Shown here: one piece after another, positions 1 through 5,648 of the stretch | Layout: each line of letters starts with the position of its first letter | Position numbering within the stretch: position 1 is the first letter of the stretch | Assembly: GCA_964493385.1 (NCBI GenBank) | Contig: CAZBNW010000145.1 | Span: forward strand, 1-5,648 | Source of the DNA: Loki-b32 sp964493385 | GTDB taxonomy: Archaea > Asgardarchaeota > Lokiarchaeia > Sigyniarchaeales > SOKP01 | DNA length: 5,648 nucleotides | Reading direction: 5' to 3' | Made by a program: the position numbers and the translations under genes | Notes under the pieces: generated by a model | What the model was told of the DNA's origin: nothing | Seen by the model: the letters and a program-made list of their open reading frames with translations, nothing else | Database searches by the model: none

Positions 1-2418
1 AAATTCTACAACGTGAGAATAGAAGGGTCTTACCCTAAATACCCTGATCCTGCCATTCAAGGTTTCTTACTTGAAGTAAAGTCTATACCAACAACAATTA
101 GCGCATATGATCATGATACGCAAGTAGAACTACCAGATAAATTATATACAGTGAATTATGATGAACTTGTTAGTATAATGATTCAATATTCTGTTGAATT
201 TGGAGCTTCATTGCCCAATGCTCATCTGTCATATAGTTGGTTGGGACTACCTTATGTTGATTTTACCGCTGATCCGGTGCATACTGATTATTATACTTTT
301 ACTATTAATACTTCAGAAGCTCAGACTACTGGCTTACAAGTTATTAGCATTACAGCTTACCTTGAAAATTTTACTGCTCTAACTGTCGTAAATCCCTTCT
401 CAGTTTATCTTGATATTAAAGAAAGAAAAACAACTCTCAATAATGAACCTGATGATATATATTATTTACGACCTCCAGATATTTGGGTCGAAGACACTGA
501 AATTTTCATGTTCACATACAGAGATTATAACACAGAAAAGGTTCTTGGTGATTTATCTACAGCTAGCTTTGTTTGGGAAGAATTGTATGAGAATGGAACA
601 AAAAAAGAAGGCGTTTACGGTTCTGGAGAATTAACGGAACTTTCAAATAAAACATATGAATTGGATTTTAACACTGAATTAAGATCTGTAGGCAATTATT
701 TCTTATTCGTTACCATGAAAAAAGACAATTACGAGGAAAAGAATGTCATTTTAAGCTTAAAAATTGTATTAAGAGAGATTACTGAAACAGTATTTGTTAA
801 TTCTCGATTAGTAGGACCCGATACTCAAATTAGTGTAAATAAGGGAGCAAACATCAATTTCAATATTAGTTTAACGGATGATTCTAGAAATAATATTGAT
901 TTACAAGGAGCAACAGTTGAGATATATTTTGGGTATACAGGTAATAATGTACCTGCTCCTGAAACCCCTGGAACACCTGGACTTTATACACTAACATTTA
1001 GTACGAGTAATATTGATACTTTTATTGCACCTAGAACGTTTGTGGCTATAATATATATTAATGCTGATAACTTCACATCTGAAGAAATACGTATAGTTAT
1101 TACTGTTAAAATGGAAGAAATATTTCCAGGGATGCCAACATTCTACTTTATCTTAATTACTGCATCAATTATTGGTGTTGTAGGAAGTGTAGTTGCATAC
1201 AGAGTTATCCAACAAGCAAGAATCCCAAAACATGTTAAAAAAATCAGGAAAATCAAAAGNNNNNNNNNNNNNNNNNNNNNNNNNNNNNNNNNNNNNNNNN
1301 NNNNNNNNNNNNNNNNNNNNNNNNNNNNNNNNNNNNNNNNNNNNNNNNNNNNNNNNNNNCTTGCTAAATACCCTGATGAGCTCATTATTAGTGATGAAAC
1401 TTTAATGCAAATCTACGCGGCACATGAATATACAGGAGAACCTGGAATGATAAGTCTATTAGTTGGACCATTGAATATTGCTTCATATTATACTGGTCGA
1501 GAGAAACCTCTTTATATCATTTTGCTTCTGAATTTGGATGAAGATGCTGATGCTTATGAAGGGGGGTTATCAGATATCTCTCGTGTTATTTTCCAGAATT
1601 TCGAGGATAATGCTTACCTGGAGATGATCCCTTTTCTATTCCAACGTTTATCAACATACCCTCATTTAAATGAAGAACAGAGTTTAGCGATTACTTATTT
1701 AGATGGTGTTAATCGATTGATAATAAATAGACTTAGAGAAGAAGGCGTAATTACTAAATCAGAATTAAAAATTTGGCTGAAAGATCGATATAGAGAGGGA
1801 TTTTTTGATGTAGATGCAATCTTGATGGAATTAATTAAAAAGGAAATAATAAAAGAAACCTCAGTAAAAGGAATGCCTTCTGAATTAATCTTTCTTATAA
1901 ATGATCTCTTTATGATCAGAAGACCACCAATTAAATTACTTAAAAATCCTGTTGAACGCGGACTTCCTGAAAGATTCGTTGAGGAGTATCACATCGCTGT
2001 AAAGAATTTTTTCCAAAAATATCGTCCCTCAGATGAAGATAATCTGAAAGTTTTAGATGAAGTCGTTGCTGACCCTCAAGTCTATGAAATTATGAAGTTA
2101 TTAAAAATCTCAATTGTTACTAAAAATGTTTTGGAGAAACTTAGAAAAAAAGGTGTAGATGACATAGATGGGGGCTTAAAGAAGTTATGGGATAACCAAA
2201 TGATTCATGTATTTCAAGATAGTAAAGGAAACGAATATTATGCCTTACTGAGTGAGTTTTATAATTCATTGGTATATCCGAAATACATGGTAAATACAAT
2301 AATTCATCAATATAATGTAAAATCTAAATCAAACGGAGTTCTAATTGAATATTTAAATGTTCTCGATGATAATTATCGATCTACAAAATTAAGAGCTCAA
2401 GTTGAAGAAGAAGAATAA
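1..2418 (+). CDS. Single-pass membrane protein: Ig-like ectodomain repeats, TM helix, longin-like and winged-helix cytoplasmic domains (5' partial, interrupted by gap)
   Basis: The frame is open from base 1 to the TAA at 2416-2418, giving 805 codons including 34 unknown ones. A GTG at 13 is possible, but it falls inside the tail of a repeat domain, so the gene almost certainly starts upstream. Numbering from base 1: residues 1-29 end one beta-sandwich repeat; about 30-145, 143-260 and 259-372 are three degenerate Ig-like repeats with several N-X-S/T sequons (N123, N198, N216, N357). Residues 380-400 form one transmembrane helix, followed by a basic stretch (401-419, rich in K/R), which places the repeats outside the cell by the positive-inside rule. 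After the gap, about 480-552 resembles a longin/roadblock-type alpha-beta fold (strands near 483-490 and 504-512, helices near 520-533 and 537-550). About 564-640 and 690-752 look like winged-helix segments, the second ending in a beta wing (733-750). A signalling receptor or adhesin is plausible; ligand and partner are unknown. The two halves could belong to different genes if the scaffold join is wrong. Confidence 0.72.
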   Translation, partial: KFYNVRIEGSYPKYPDPAIQGFLLEVKSIPTTISAYDHDTQVELPDKLYTVNYDELVSIMIQYSVEFGASLPNAHLSYSWLGLPYVDFTADPVHTDYYTFTINTSEAQTTGLQVISITAYLENFTALTVVNPFSVYLDIKERKTTLNNEPDDIYYLRPPDIWVEDTEIFMFTYRDYNTEKVLGDLSTASFVWEELYENGTKKEGVYGSGELTELSNKTYELDFNTELRSVGNYFLFVTMKKDNYEEKNVILSLKIVLREITETVFVNSRLVGPDTQISVNKGANINFNISLTDDSRNNIDLQGATVEIYFGYTGNNVPAPETPGTPGLYTLTFSTSNIDTFIAPRTFVAIIYINADNFTSEEIRIVITVKMEEIFPGMPTFYFILITASIIGVVGSVVAYRVIQQARIPKHVKKIRKIKXXXXXXXXXXXXXXXXXXXXXXXXXXXXXXXXXXLAKYPDELIISDETLMQIYAAHEYTGEPGMISLLVGPLNIASYYTGREKPLYIILLLNLDEDADAYEGGLSDISRVIFQNFEDNAYLEMIPFLFQRLSTYPHLNEEQSLAITYLDGVNRLIINRLREEGVITKSELKIWLKDRYREGFFDVDAILMELIKKEIIKETSVKGMPSELIFLINDLFMIRRPPIKLLKNPVERGLPERFVEEYHIAVKNFFQKYRPSDEDNLKVLDEVVADPQVYEIMKLLKISIVTKNVLEKLRKKGVDDIDGGLKKLWDNQMIHVFQDSKGNEYYALLSEFYNSLVYPKYMVNTIIHQYNVKSKSNGVLIEYLNVLDDNYRSTKLRAQVEEEE
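88..1116 (+). repeat. Three tandem degenerate Ig-like domain repeats in the ectodomain
   Basis: Three units of about 115 residues end in the same way: a YTFTINT-like strand (residues 98-104, with counterparts YELDFNT at 219-225 and YTLTFST at 329-335), then a strand of alternating hydrophobic residues, an N-F/Y turn (N123-F, N243-Y, N357-F), and a terminal V-x-L-x-I type strand (135-139, 250-256, 363-369). The first residues of the window match the tail of a fourth, upstream copy. The pattern is seen directly in the translation. Assignment to an Ig-like or related beta-sandwich fold is inference from strand spacing and the extracellular position. Confidence 0.6.
1260..1359. other. Assembly gap (100 Ns)
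   Basis: A run of exactly 100 unknown bases is the conventional placeholder for a scaffold gap of unknown length. It lies just inside the cytoplasmic face of the transmembrane helix of the first gene. The same frame (frame 1) is open and coding-like on both sides, which is compatible with one gene. Because 100 is an arbitrary length, that agreement carries little weight: it would occur by chance about one time in three. Confidence 0.97.
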
Positions 2419-2434
2419 AAACAAATAATTTGAA

Positions 2435-2454
2435 TTTTTTTTTTAATTTTTTTT
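2435..2454 (+). terminator. Poly-T transcription terminator after the membrane protein gene
   Basis: Seventeen bases after the stop codon come ten consecutive Ts (2435-2444), two As, then eight Ts (2447-2454). There is no convincing hairpin before them. U-tracts without a stem are the known intrinsic termination signal of archaeal RNA polymerase, so this double tract should end plus-strand transcription before it enters the convergent GTPase gene. Confidence 0.6.
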
Positions 2455-2473
2455 ATTTCTTACTAAAATTTTA

Positions 2474-2503
2474 TAATAAAAAGAGTAATAATGATTTTAA
2501 AGA
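2474..2503 (-). terminator. Possible weak U-tract terminator for the GTPase gene
   Basis: Read on the minus strand, the first 30 bases after the GTPase stop codon are very T-rich and contain a run of five Ts (complement of 2478-2482). This is much weaker than the plus-strand tracts, and no stem-loop is visible. It is reported because the spacer between the two convergent stop codons is only 85 bp, so the minus-strand signal has little room. Confidence 0.25.
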
Positions 2504-3544
2504 TTATAGGTTAGTCAAATAACCTTTTAATTTCTTTGCTTTTTCAAAAAACTCTTTATAAAGAGCATCATCTCCTAGTTCAAGGCATAAATCCGATATT
2601 TTTTCAAAATATTCGGCAGTTTGAGCAATGTCACCATTTTCTAAGCTAACTTTTGCTTGATGAATTAATTGATCTCTTTCAAACAGAGGTTTTAATAATG
2701 GAGAAGCATCAGTACTTATTCCTAAGATATCTGCAATTATTTGTATCATTTTTTCCCGATTATTTGGATCGATAGCTACCATTGAATATGTTTTCAATCC
2801 AAGAATTTCTTCAATTTTTTGAATGTTCAACGCATCATGTAAATCTTGTTTGTTTCCAATAACCGCAATATGTGCATAAGATGCGTGTTCTTTTATCAAT
2901 TCAATGAAAAACTTACTCTTTTCCACATTTTCTAATGTAGAATCTGTGACGATGAGAACAGCATCACTGCCGATAATGAAGTCATTCCACAAGTAGCTAA
3001 ATTGCTCTTGACCGGCAAAATCCCACAGATGGAAATATAGTTTACCAATTTTAACAGTTGAGATTTTTCCTGTAATGGTAGGAATATGGACTGAAGGAAT
3101 CTCACTGGCACAGATCAGTTTTGTAGTTGTTGTTTTTCCTACACCTGAAAATCCTACTAAAGAAATCTTAGTTTTAAGATTTCTATGAATGGAATCCATT
3201 ATCGGATCCAATAATTCCATAAGGGAGAGATCCAAATTATCTATATTATCACCAAATGTATCTAAAAATTCTTTTTTTAAGGTTGCCAATTCAGATTTTG
3301 TCCGTGACAGATCGTCATTTATATCAGTTATGAACATAAACGTTAATCCTAGATCTCTCTCTAATATAAATACTATTTTGTATTTAATGTAATCATAGCT
3401 ATCAAGTTCGATTCCCGTTCCCTTAGTAGTTGCTTCAATAATCTCCTGATATAATTTATTAAAATCCTCTGTATGAACTGCTTTGCCAAAATTCTTATTA
3501 TATAAGACTTTTTCACCCTTTAAGATATAAACTTGTCTTAACAT
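2504..3544 (-). CDS. Longin domain-Arf-like small GTPase fusion with C-terminal TPR-like hairpin
   Basis: This 346-residue protein is predicted to be a cytosolic GTP-binding switch. Residues 1-97 form a longin-type domain: strands at 3-9 and 12-16, a helix around 25-39, strands at 54-61 and 66-73, and a long helix at 76-96. After a helical linker (105-123), the G domain spans about 125-275. G1 is GFSGVGKT (131-138). The switch I threonine is T156 in an Arf-like IPT motif. G3 is WDFAGQE (174-180) with the catalytic glutamine Q179, and G4 is NKQDL (231-235). G5 is non-standard, with A257 in VAID. NKQDL and the LW after switch II (185-186) are Arf-like, while AGQE is Rab/Ras-like. There is no N-terminal myristoylation glycine; the longin domain takes that place. 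Residues 288-340 form helices resembling a TPR pair. The ATG start gives a longin strand immediately, and no better start is visible. Longin folds in eukaryotes occur in SNAREs, adaptor and coat subunits and the SRP receptor alpha subunit; Asgard archaea are known to encode many small GTPases and longin proteins. The specific partner is unknown. Confidence 0.9.
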   Translation of the reverse strand: MLRQVYILKGEKVLYNKNFGKAVHTEDFNKLYQEIIEATTKGTGIELDSYDYIKYKIVFILERDLGLTFMFITDINDDLSRTKSELATLKKEFLDTFGDNIDNLDLSLMELLDPIMDSIHRNLKTKISLVGFSGVGKTTTTKLICASEIPSVHIPTITGKISTVKIGKLYFHLWDFAGQEQFSYLWNDFIIGSDAVLIVTDSTLENVEKSKFFIELIKEHASYAHIAVIGNKQDLHDALNIQKIEEILGLKTYSMVAIDPNNREKMIQIIADILGISTDASPLLKPLFERDQLIHQAKVSLENGDIAQTAEYFEKISDLCLELGDDALYKEFFEKAKKLKGYLTNL

Positions 3545-3570
3545 ATTCCGTAGCCTAATTCTTATGAAAC

Positions 3571-3582
3571 TTTAATAATAAA
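3571..3582 (-). promoter_or_regulatory. TATA-like box for the longin-GTPase gene
   Basis: On the minus strand this reads TTTATTATTAAA, centred about 33 bases before the ATG at 3544. With the usual archaeal spacing of 25-27 bases from TATA box to transcription start, RNA would begin about 6 bases before the ATG, implying a nearly leaderless transcript. No purine-rich Shine-Dalgarno sequence precedes this ATG, which is consistent. In DNA this AT-rich such matches are common, so confidence is low. Confidence 0.3.
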
Positions 3583-3591
3583 GAAGGTGAC

Positions 3592-3610
3592 TTATCTTTT
3601 TCAAAGATAA
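3592..3610. repeat. Perfect inverted repeat upstream of the GTPase promoter, possible operator
   Basis: TTATCTTT (3592-3599) and AAAGATAA (3603-3610) are exact reverse complements separated by three bases. The site lies about 10 bp upstream of the TATA-like box of the minus-strand gene, where an archaeal dimeric regulator could bind next to the BRE/TATA elements. Each arm contains a G/C pair, so it is not a pure A/T coincidence, but no family-specific operator is recognised. Confidence 0.35.
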
Positions 3611-3806
3611 AATCATTATTTTGACATTTTTCTTTGATTCTTCAATCTAAATCTAAATATTTAAATTTTTAGAAATTAAAAAATATGAGAGATAATAGAG
3701 AGAATTAATATGACAGTTTTTTATTTGAAAAAAAAGATTTAGATAAATGTTTGAAACTATTAAGTATATTTTCTTTTTTATTTTAAATGATTAAAAAACT
3801 CTAATC

Positions 3807-3819
3807 AAATTTATATATC
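3807..3819 (+). promoter_or_regulatory. Canonical-looking archaeal TATA box, target unclear
   Basis: The motif TTTATATA within 3807-3819 is the closest match in the intergenic region to the archaeal TATA consensus. Transcription would begin around 3838-3842, about 220 bases before the LamG gene start, which implies either a long leader or a separate small transcript. It is flanked by AACTCT (3797-3802) and AGAGTT (3825-3830), which are reverse complements of each other. Both observations may be chance in such AT-rich DNA. Confidence 0.3.
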
Positions 3820-3968
3820 TTTTCAGAGTTGATGGATAAGTGTGTTAACAAAGTAAGTTAAAATTTATAGAAATTCAAATAAATTTTGTACTAATTTGAT
3901 ATTACACTATTTTTTTTGTTATAAAAGAATTGTAAGATTTTACACATTGTAATCTATTGATAAAAAGT

Positions 3969-3983
3969 TAAATATTTAAATAT
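3969..3983 (+). promoter_or_regulatory. TATA-like element, candidate promoter of the LamG gene
   Basis: The segment contains the 12-bp perfect palindrome ATATTTAAATAT (3972-3983) and would place transcription start near 4003, giving a leader of about 60 bases before the ATG at 4063. An identical 13-mer, TAAATATTTAAAT, also occurs at 3654-3666. A palindromic TATA gives no direction by itself; plus-strand use is inferred from the downstream gene. Confidence 0.3.
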
Positions 3984-4062
3984 GCATTAGTTATGTACAA
4001 AAAACTATTTTTCAGAATAATAAAATAATACAATTTTTATTAAAAAAAATGGTAACAAAGAC

Positions 4063-5648
4063 ATGAAATACAAAATAAAACGGAGTTTTAAGATACCTTT
4101 TATACTTCTTCTGATTCTTTTGACAGGTATTTCTCTTACATCGCTATCGGTAAATCAAGGCAATTTTAGTGGTACTTCGAATTTACCCTCAAATGACGAT
4201 ATATATAAAGAAGAATATTTTAAGAAGAACTCCAATTCTCCAAAAACTTCAGATATATTTTATCCAGGTTCTAAGTATGATTTATCAGAATGGTGGAATA
4301 AGACTTATCGGTTTAGAATTGGGTTCGAAGTTGAAAATCTTGATAATTTTGACAGGTATCAACCTGTTGATGTGTTTTTCAACTTCCAGGAAAATGAGCA
4401 TTATGAAGGTAGTACAAGATTAGTCAGTTATAACGCAACTGGGAGTGATGAATGGAGCAACCCAGTCCCCATTCAACTATGGAATACTACTTACTATCCC
4501 ACTCCAAATTATATCCAATCTTGCACTGTAACATTCATAGCTAGTGTTTCTGCATTATCCAACCAGACATATTTTCTTTATTATAACGAAAATATGAACG
4601 AGATTGAAATTCCAAATTATGATACTGATTTTACCAGTGTTTTACTTGGAGGAAAACTCACAGTAACAGTAGGAGAATCAGGATCTTTATATGAAGCTGT
4701 ACTACAGCAAGGTCTAGCTGTATCAGAATTAAATAAGGATACAATTAATTTGCATACAGATGAATCTTTAGCACCAGAAAAACAGTTATCTCATCCAAAT
4801 CTAAGACTTTTAACTCATATGGATGAAAATCAAGGAACAACTGTTTTTGATGCTAGTGGTAATGGTCTTGATGGCACTTTCTATAGAGGCGATCCTACGT
4901 GGACTTCTGGTATTGTAGGATATGGTTTATCATTTGATGGAAATGATGATGTGAGTTTTGGAGCCACTGCTCTGGAAGGACTCGGAGAACCATTCAGTGA
5001 TACAAGTACAGAATTTACTATCACAGCCTGGATTAAACCAGCATCTTTAACCAATCCACGAAGCAACCATTATACACAAAACTGTTTTATGGCAAAAGCA
5101 AGTGATCCTAGTAATGATAACTTTGAAATTGGGATAAATTCTGGATCAATTGGAGGAACAAGTGCAGGAACTATTCATGTATATATTGATACAGAAGCAG
5201 TAGATACTTATGCTAACTTTGGAACACTCGGGGATGTTCAAGTAGGTGAATGGAATTTTATTGCACTTCGATATGATTCTGGTGATGTAGATGTTAAGAT
5301 AAATGATGCATGGTACACCTCTACTGCTTGGAGTGGTGCTTTTGATCTTGATCAAGCTGAAGGTGGTCTATTTACAATAGGATCAACAGACCATGTTGAT
5401 ACCTATTTTACTGGTGATATAGATGAGGTTGCAATTTATAATATTGCGCTTTCAGATGAATTAATTGATGACTATAAATATGCATCAAGCCCATCTACAA
5501 TTCAATCAATAACAGAAATCGAGAATGGTCAAGTATTCTCAAGATATCGCGTTGAGTGGACTAAAGCATTTGATATGACCACTATAGACTATTGTACCTT
5601 TTATTATGATTATAATTTATGGAATATCGAGAGAACAATTTATTTCGA
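4063..5648 (+). CDS. Secreted cell-surface protein with LamG/concanavalin A-like domain (3' partial)
   Basis: The frame opens at ATG 4063 and runs 528 codons to the window edge with no stop, so the C-terminus is missing. An in-frame TAA at 4021 and no other in-frame ATG between fix the start. GGTAAC at 4051-4056 is at best a weak ribosome-binding match. Residues 1-29 look like a Sec signal peptide: basic K2, K4, K6, R7, K10, then a leucine/isoleucine-rich core (11-24). About 75-205 is a beta-rich domain opening with WWNKTYRFRI, reminiscent of WW-N start motifs in archaeal and bacterial surface beta-sandwich domains such as DUF2341. About 247-473 matches the LamG_3 (concanavalin A-like) pattern: D263-ASGNGLDG, SFDGNDD (290-296), EFTITAWIK (317-325), GEWNFIALRYD (395-405) and GDIDEVAIYN (451-460). 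From 476 a further beta-rich region begins. Sequons at N34, N79, N124, N141 and N167 suit a glycosylated extracellular protein. LamG domains commonly bind glycans or mediate adhesion; the ligand here cannot be told. No catalytic motif is visible. Confidence 0.85.
   Translation, partial: MKYKIKRSFKIPFILLLILLTGISLTSLSVNQGNFSGTSNLPSNDDIYKEEYFKKNSNSPKTSDIFYPGSKYDLSEWWNKTYRFRIGFEVENLDNFDRYQPVDVFFNFQENEHYEGSTRLVSYNATGSDEWSNPVPIQLWNTTYYPTPNYIQSCTVTFIASVSALSNQTYFLYYNENMNEIEIPNYDTDFTSVLLGGKLTVTVGESGSLYEAVLQQGLAVSELNKDTINLHTDESLAPEKQLSHPNLRLLTHMDENQGTTVFDASGNGLDGTFYRGDPTWTSGIVGYGLSFDGNDDVSFGATALEGLGEPFSDTSTEFTITAWIKPASLTNPRSNHYTQNCFMAKASDPSNDNFEIGINSGSIGGTSAGTIHVYIDTEAVDTYANFGTLGDVQVGEWNFIALRYDSGDVDVKINDAWYTSTAWSGAFDLDQAEGGLFTIGSTDHVDTYFTGDIDEVAIYNIALSDELIDDYKYASSPSTIQSITEIENGQVFSRYRVEWTKAFDMTTIDYCTFYYDYNLWNIERTIYF

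Larger units (their letters stand above)
3545..4062. other. Long divergent intergenic region, no gene recognised
   Basis: These 518 bp separate the divergently transcribed GTPase and LamG genes. Base composition is extremely A/T-rich, with poly-A and poly-T tracts. The only ATG-initiated frames I followed are trivially short (10 codons from 3704, 9 codons from 3832). I see no tRNA-like cloverleaf, CRISPR-like repetition or transposon end. It holds TATA-like elements, one perfect 8+8 bp inverted repeat (3592-3610), and a 9+9 bp all-A/T inverted repeat (3860-3868 with 3879-3887). Confidence 0.7.

Noticed and set aside
13..15. GTG at base 13 as the true start of the first gene
   Set aside because: The frame is open before it, no signal peptide follows, and the residues on either side match the tail of a repeat domain, so the protein must begin further upstream.
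194..634. Plus-strand open frames of 62 and 74 codons
   Set aside because: They lie in other frames inside the membrane protein gene, are low-complexity in sequence (Leu/Ile/Lys-rich), and the long frame-1 product has coherent repeat domains.
1143..1405. Short frames on both strands crossing the N run
   Set aside because: Their length depends on the unknown bases being read as open codons, and they overlap the transmembrane segment of the real gene.
1561..1566. Run of six Gs as a possible frameshift site in the first gene
   Set aside because: The translation stays coherent on both sides (YEGGLSDIS), so there is no sign of a sequencing or programmed frameshift.
3189..3392. 67-codon plus-strand frame
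   Set aside because: It is antisense to the longin/linker region of the GTPase, which has clear family motifs; no promoter or ribosome-binding site supports it.
3860..3887. 9+9 bp inverted repeat AAAATTTAT/ATAAATTTT as a terminator or operator
   Set aside because: It is purely A/T with a 10-base spacer in a region where such matches are expected by chance; no T-tract follows to make it a terminator.
3545..4062. CRISPR array, tRNA or mobile element in the long intergenic region
   Set aside because: No evenly spaced repeats, no cloverleaf with a TTC-loop core, and no transposase fragment or terminal repeats were seen.
4169..4423. 84-codon plus-strand frame inside the LamG gene
   Set aside because: It is an out-of-frame shadow; the overlapping frame from 4063 carries the signal peptide and recognisable domains.
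4881..5355. Two minus-strand frames of 61 and 69 codons
   Set aside because: Both are antisense to the LamG domain, whose frame carries conserved motifs such as GDIDEVAIYN.

Overview
The window is AT-rich (coding DNA roughly one-third G+C, intergenic DNA far lower). It most likely comes from an Asgard archaeon (Promethearchaeota), with a Lokiarchaeia-like lineage the best guess. The main reason is the minus-strand gene: an N-terminal longin-type domain fused to an Arf-like small GTPase with eukaryote-like G motifs and a short TPR-like tail. The neighbours fit: a large one-pass membrane protein with Ig-like ectodomains and a longin-like plus winged-helix cytoplasmic part, and a secreted LamG-type surface protein. 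A run of exactly 100 Ns points to a scaffolded draft or metagenome assembly. The taxonomic call is inference from protein character, with no marker gene in view.

Layout. Bases 1-2418 (+) hold the 3' part of a gene whose start lies upstream of the window. It encodes the tail of one extracellular beta-sandwich repeat, three further degenerate copies, one transmembrane helix with a basic inner flank, then (after the gap at 1260-1359) a longin/roadblock-like domain and two winged-helix-like segments. Bases 2419-2503 are a short convergent intergenic spacer with two long T-tracts that should terminate the plus-strand transcript. Bases 2504-3544 (-) encode the longin-GTPase-TPR protein. Bases 3545-4062 are a 518-bp, extremely AT-rich divergent intergenic region with TATA-like elements and one perfect 8+8 bp inverted repeat but no convincing gene. 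Bases 4063-5648 (+) encode the start of a secreted LamG-domain protein that runs off the right edge with no stop.

How they may work together. The first two genes are convergent, so they are not an operon, but both combine a longin-like fold with membrane or GTPase signalling parts. A testable idea is that the ectodomain protein is a surface receptor or adhesin whose cytoplasmic longin/winged-helix part meets the Arf-like GTPase at the membrane, while the LamG protein belongs to the glycan-binding cell-surface repertoire. This link is inference from domain content and proximity only. The continuity of gene 1 across the N-gap must be confirmed before its full architecture is taken as real.
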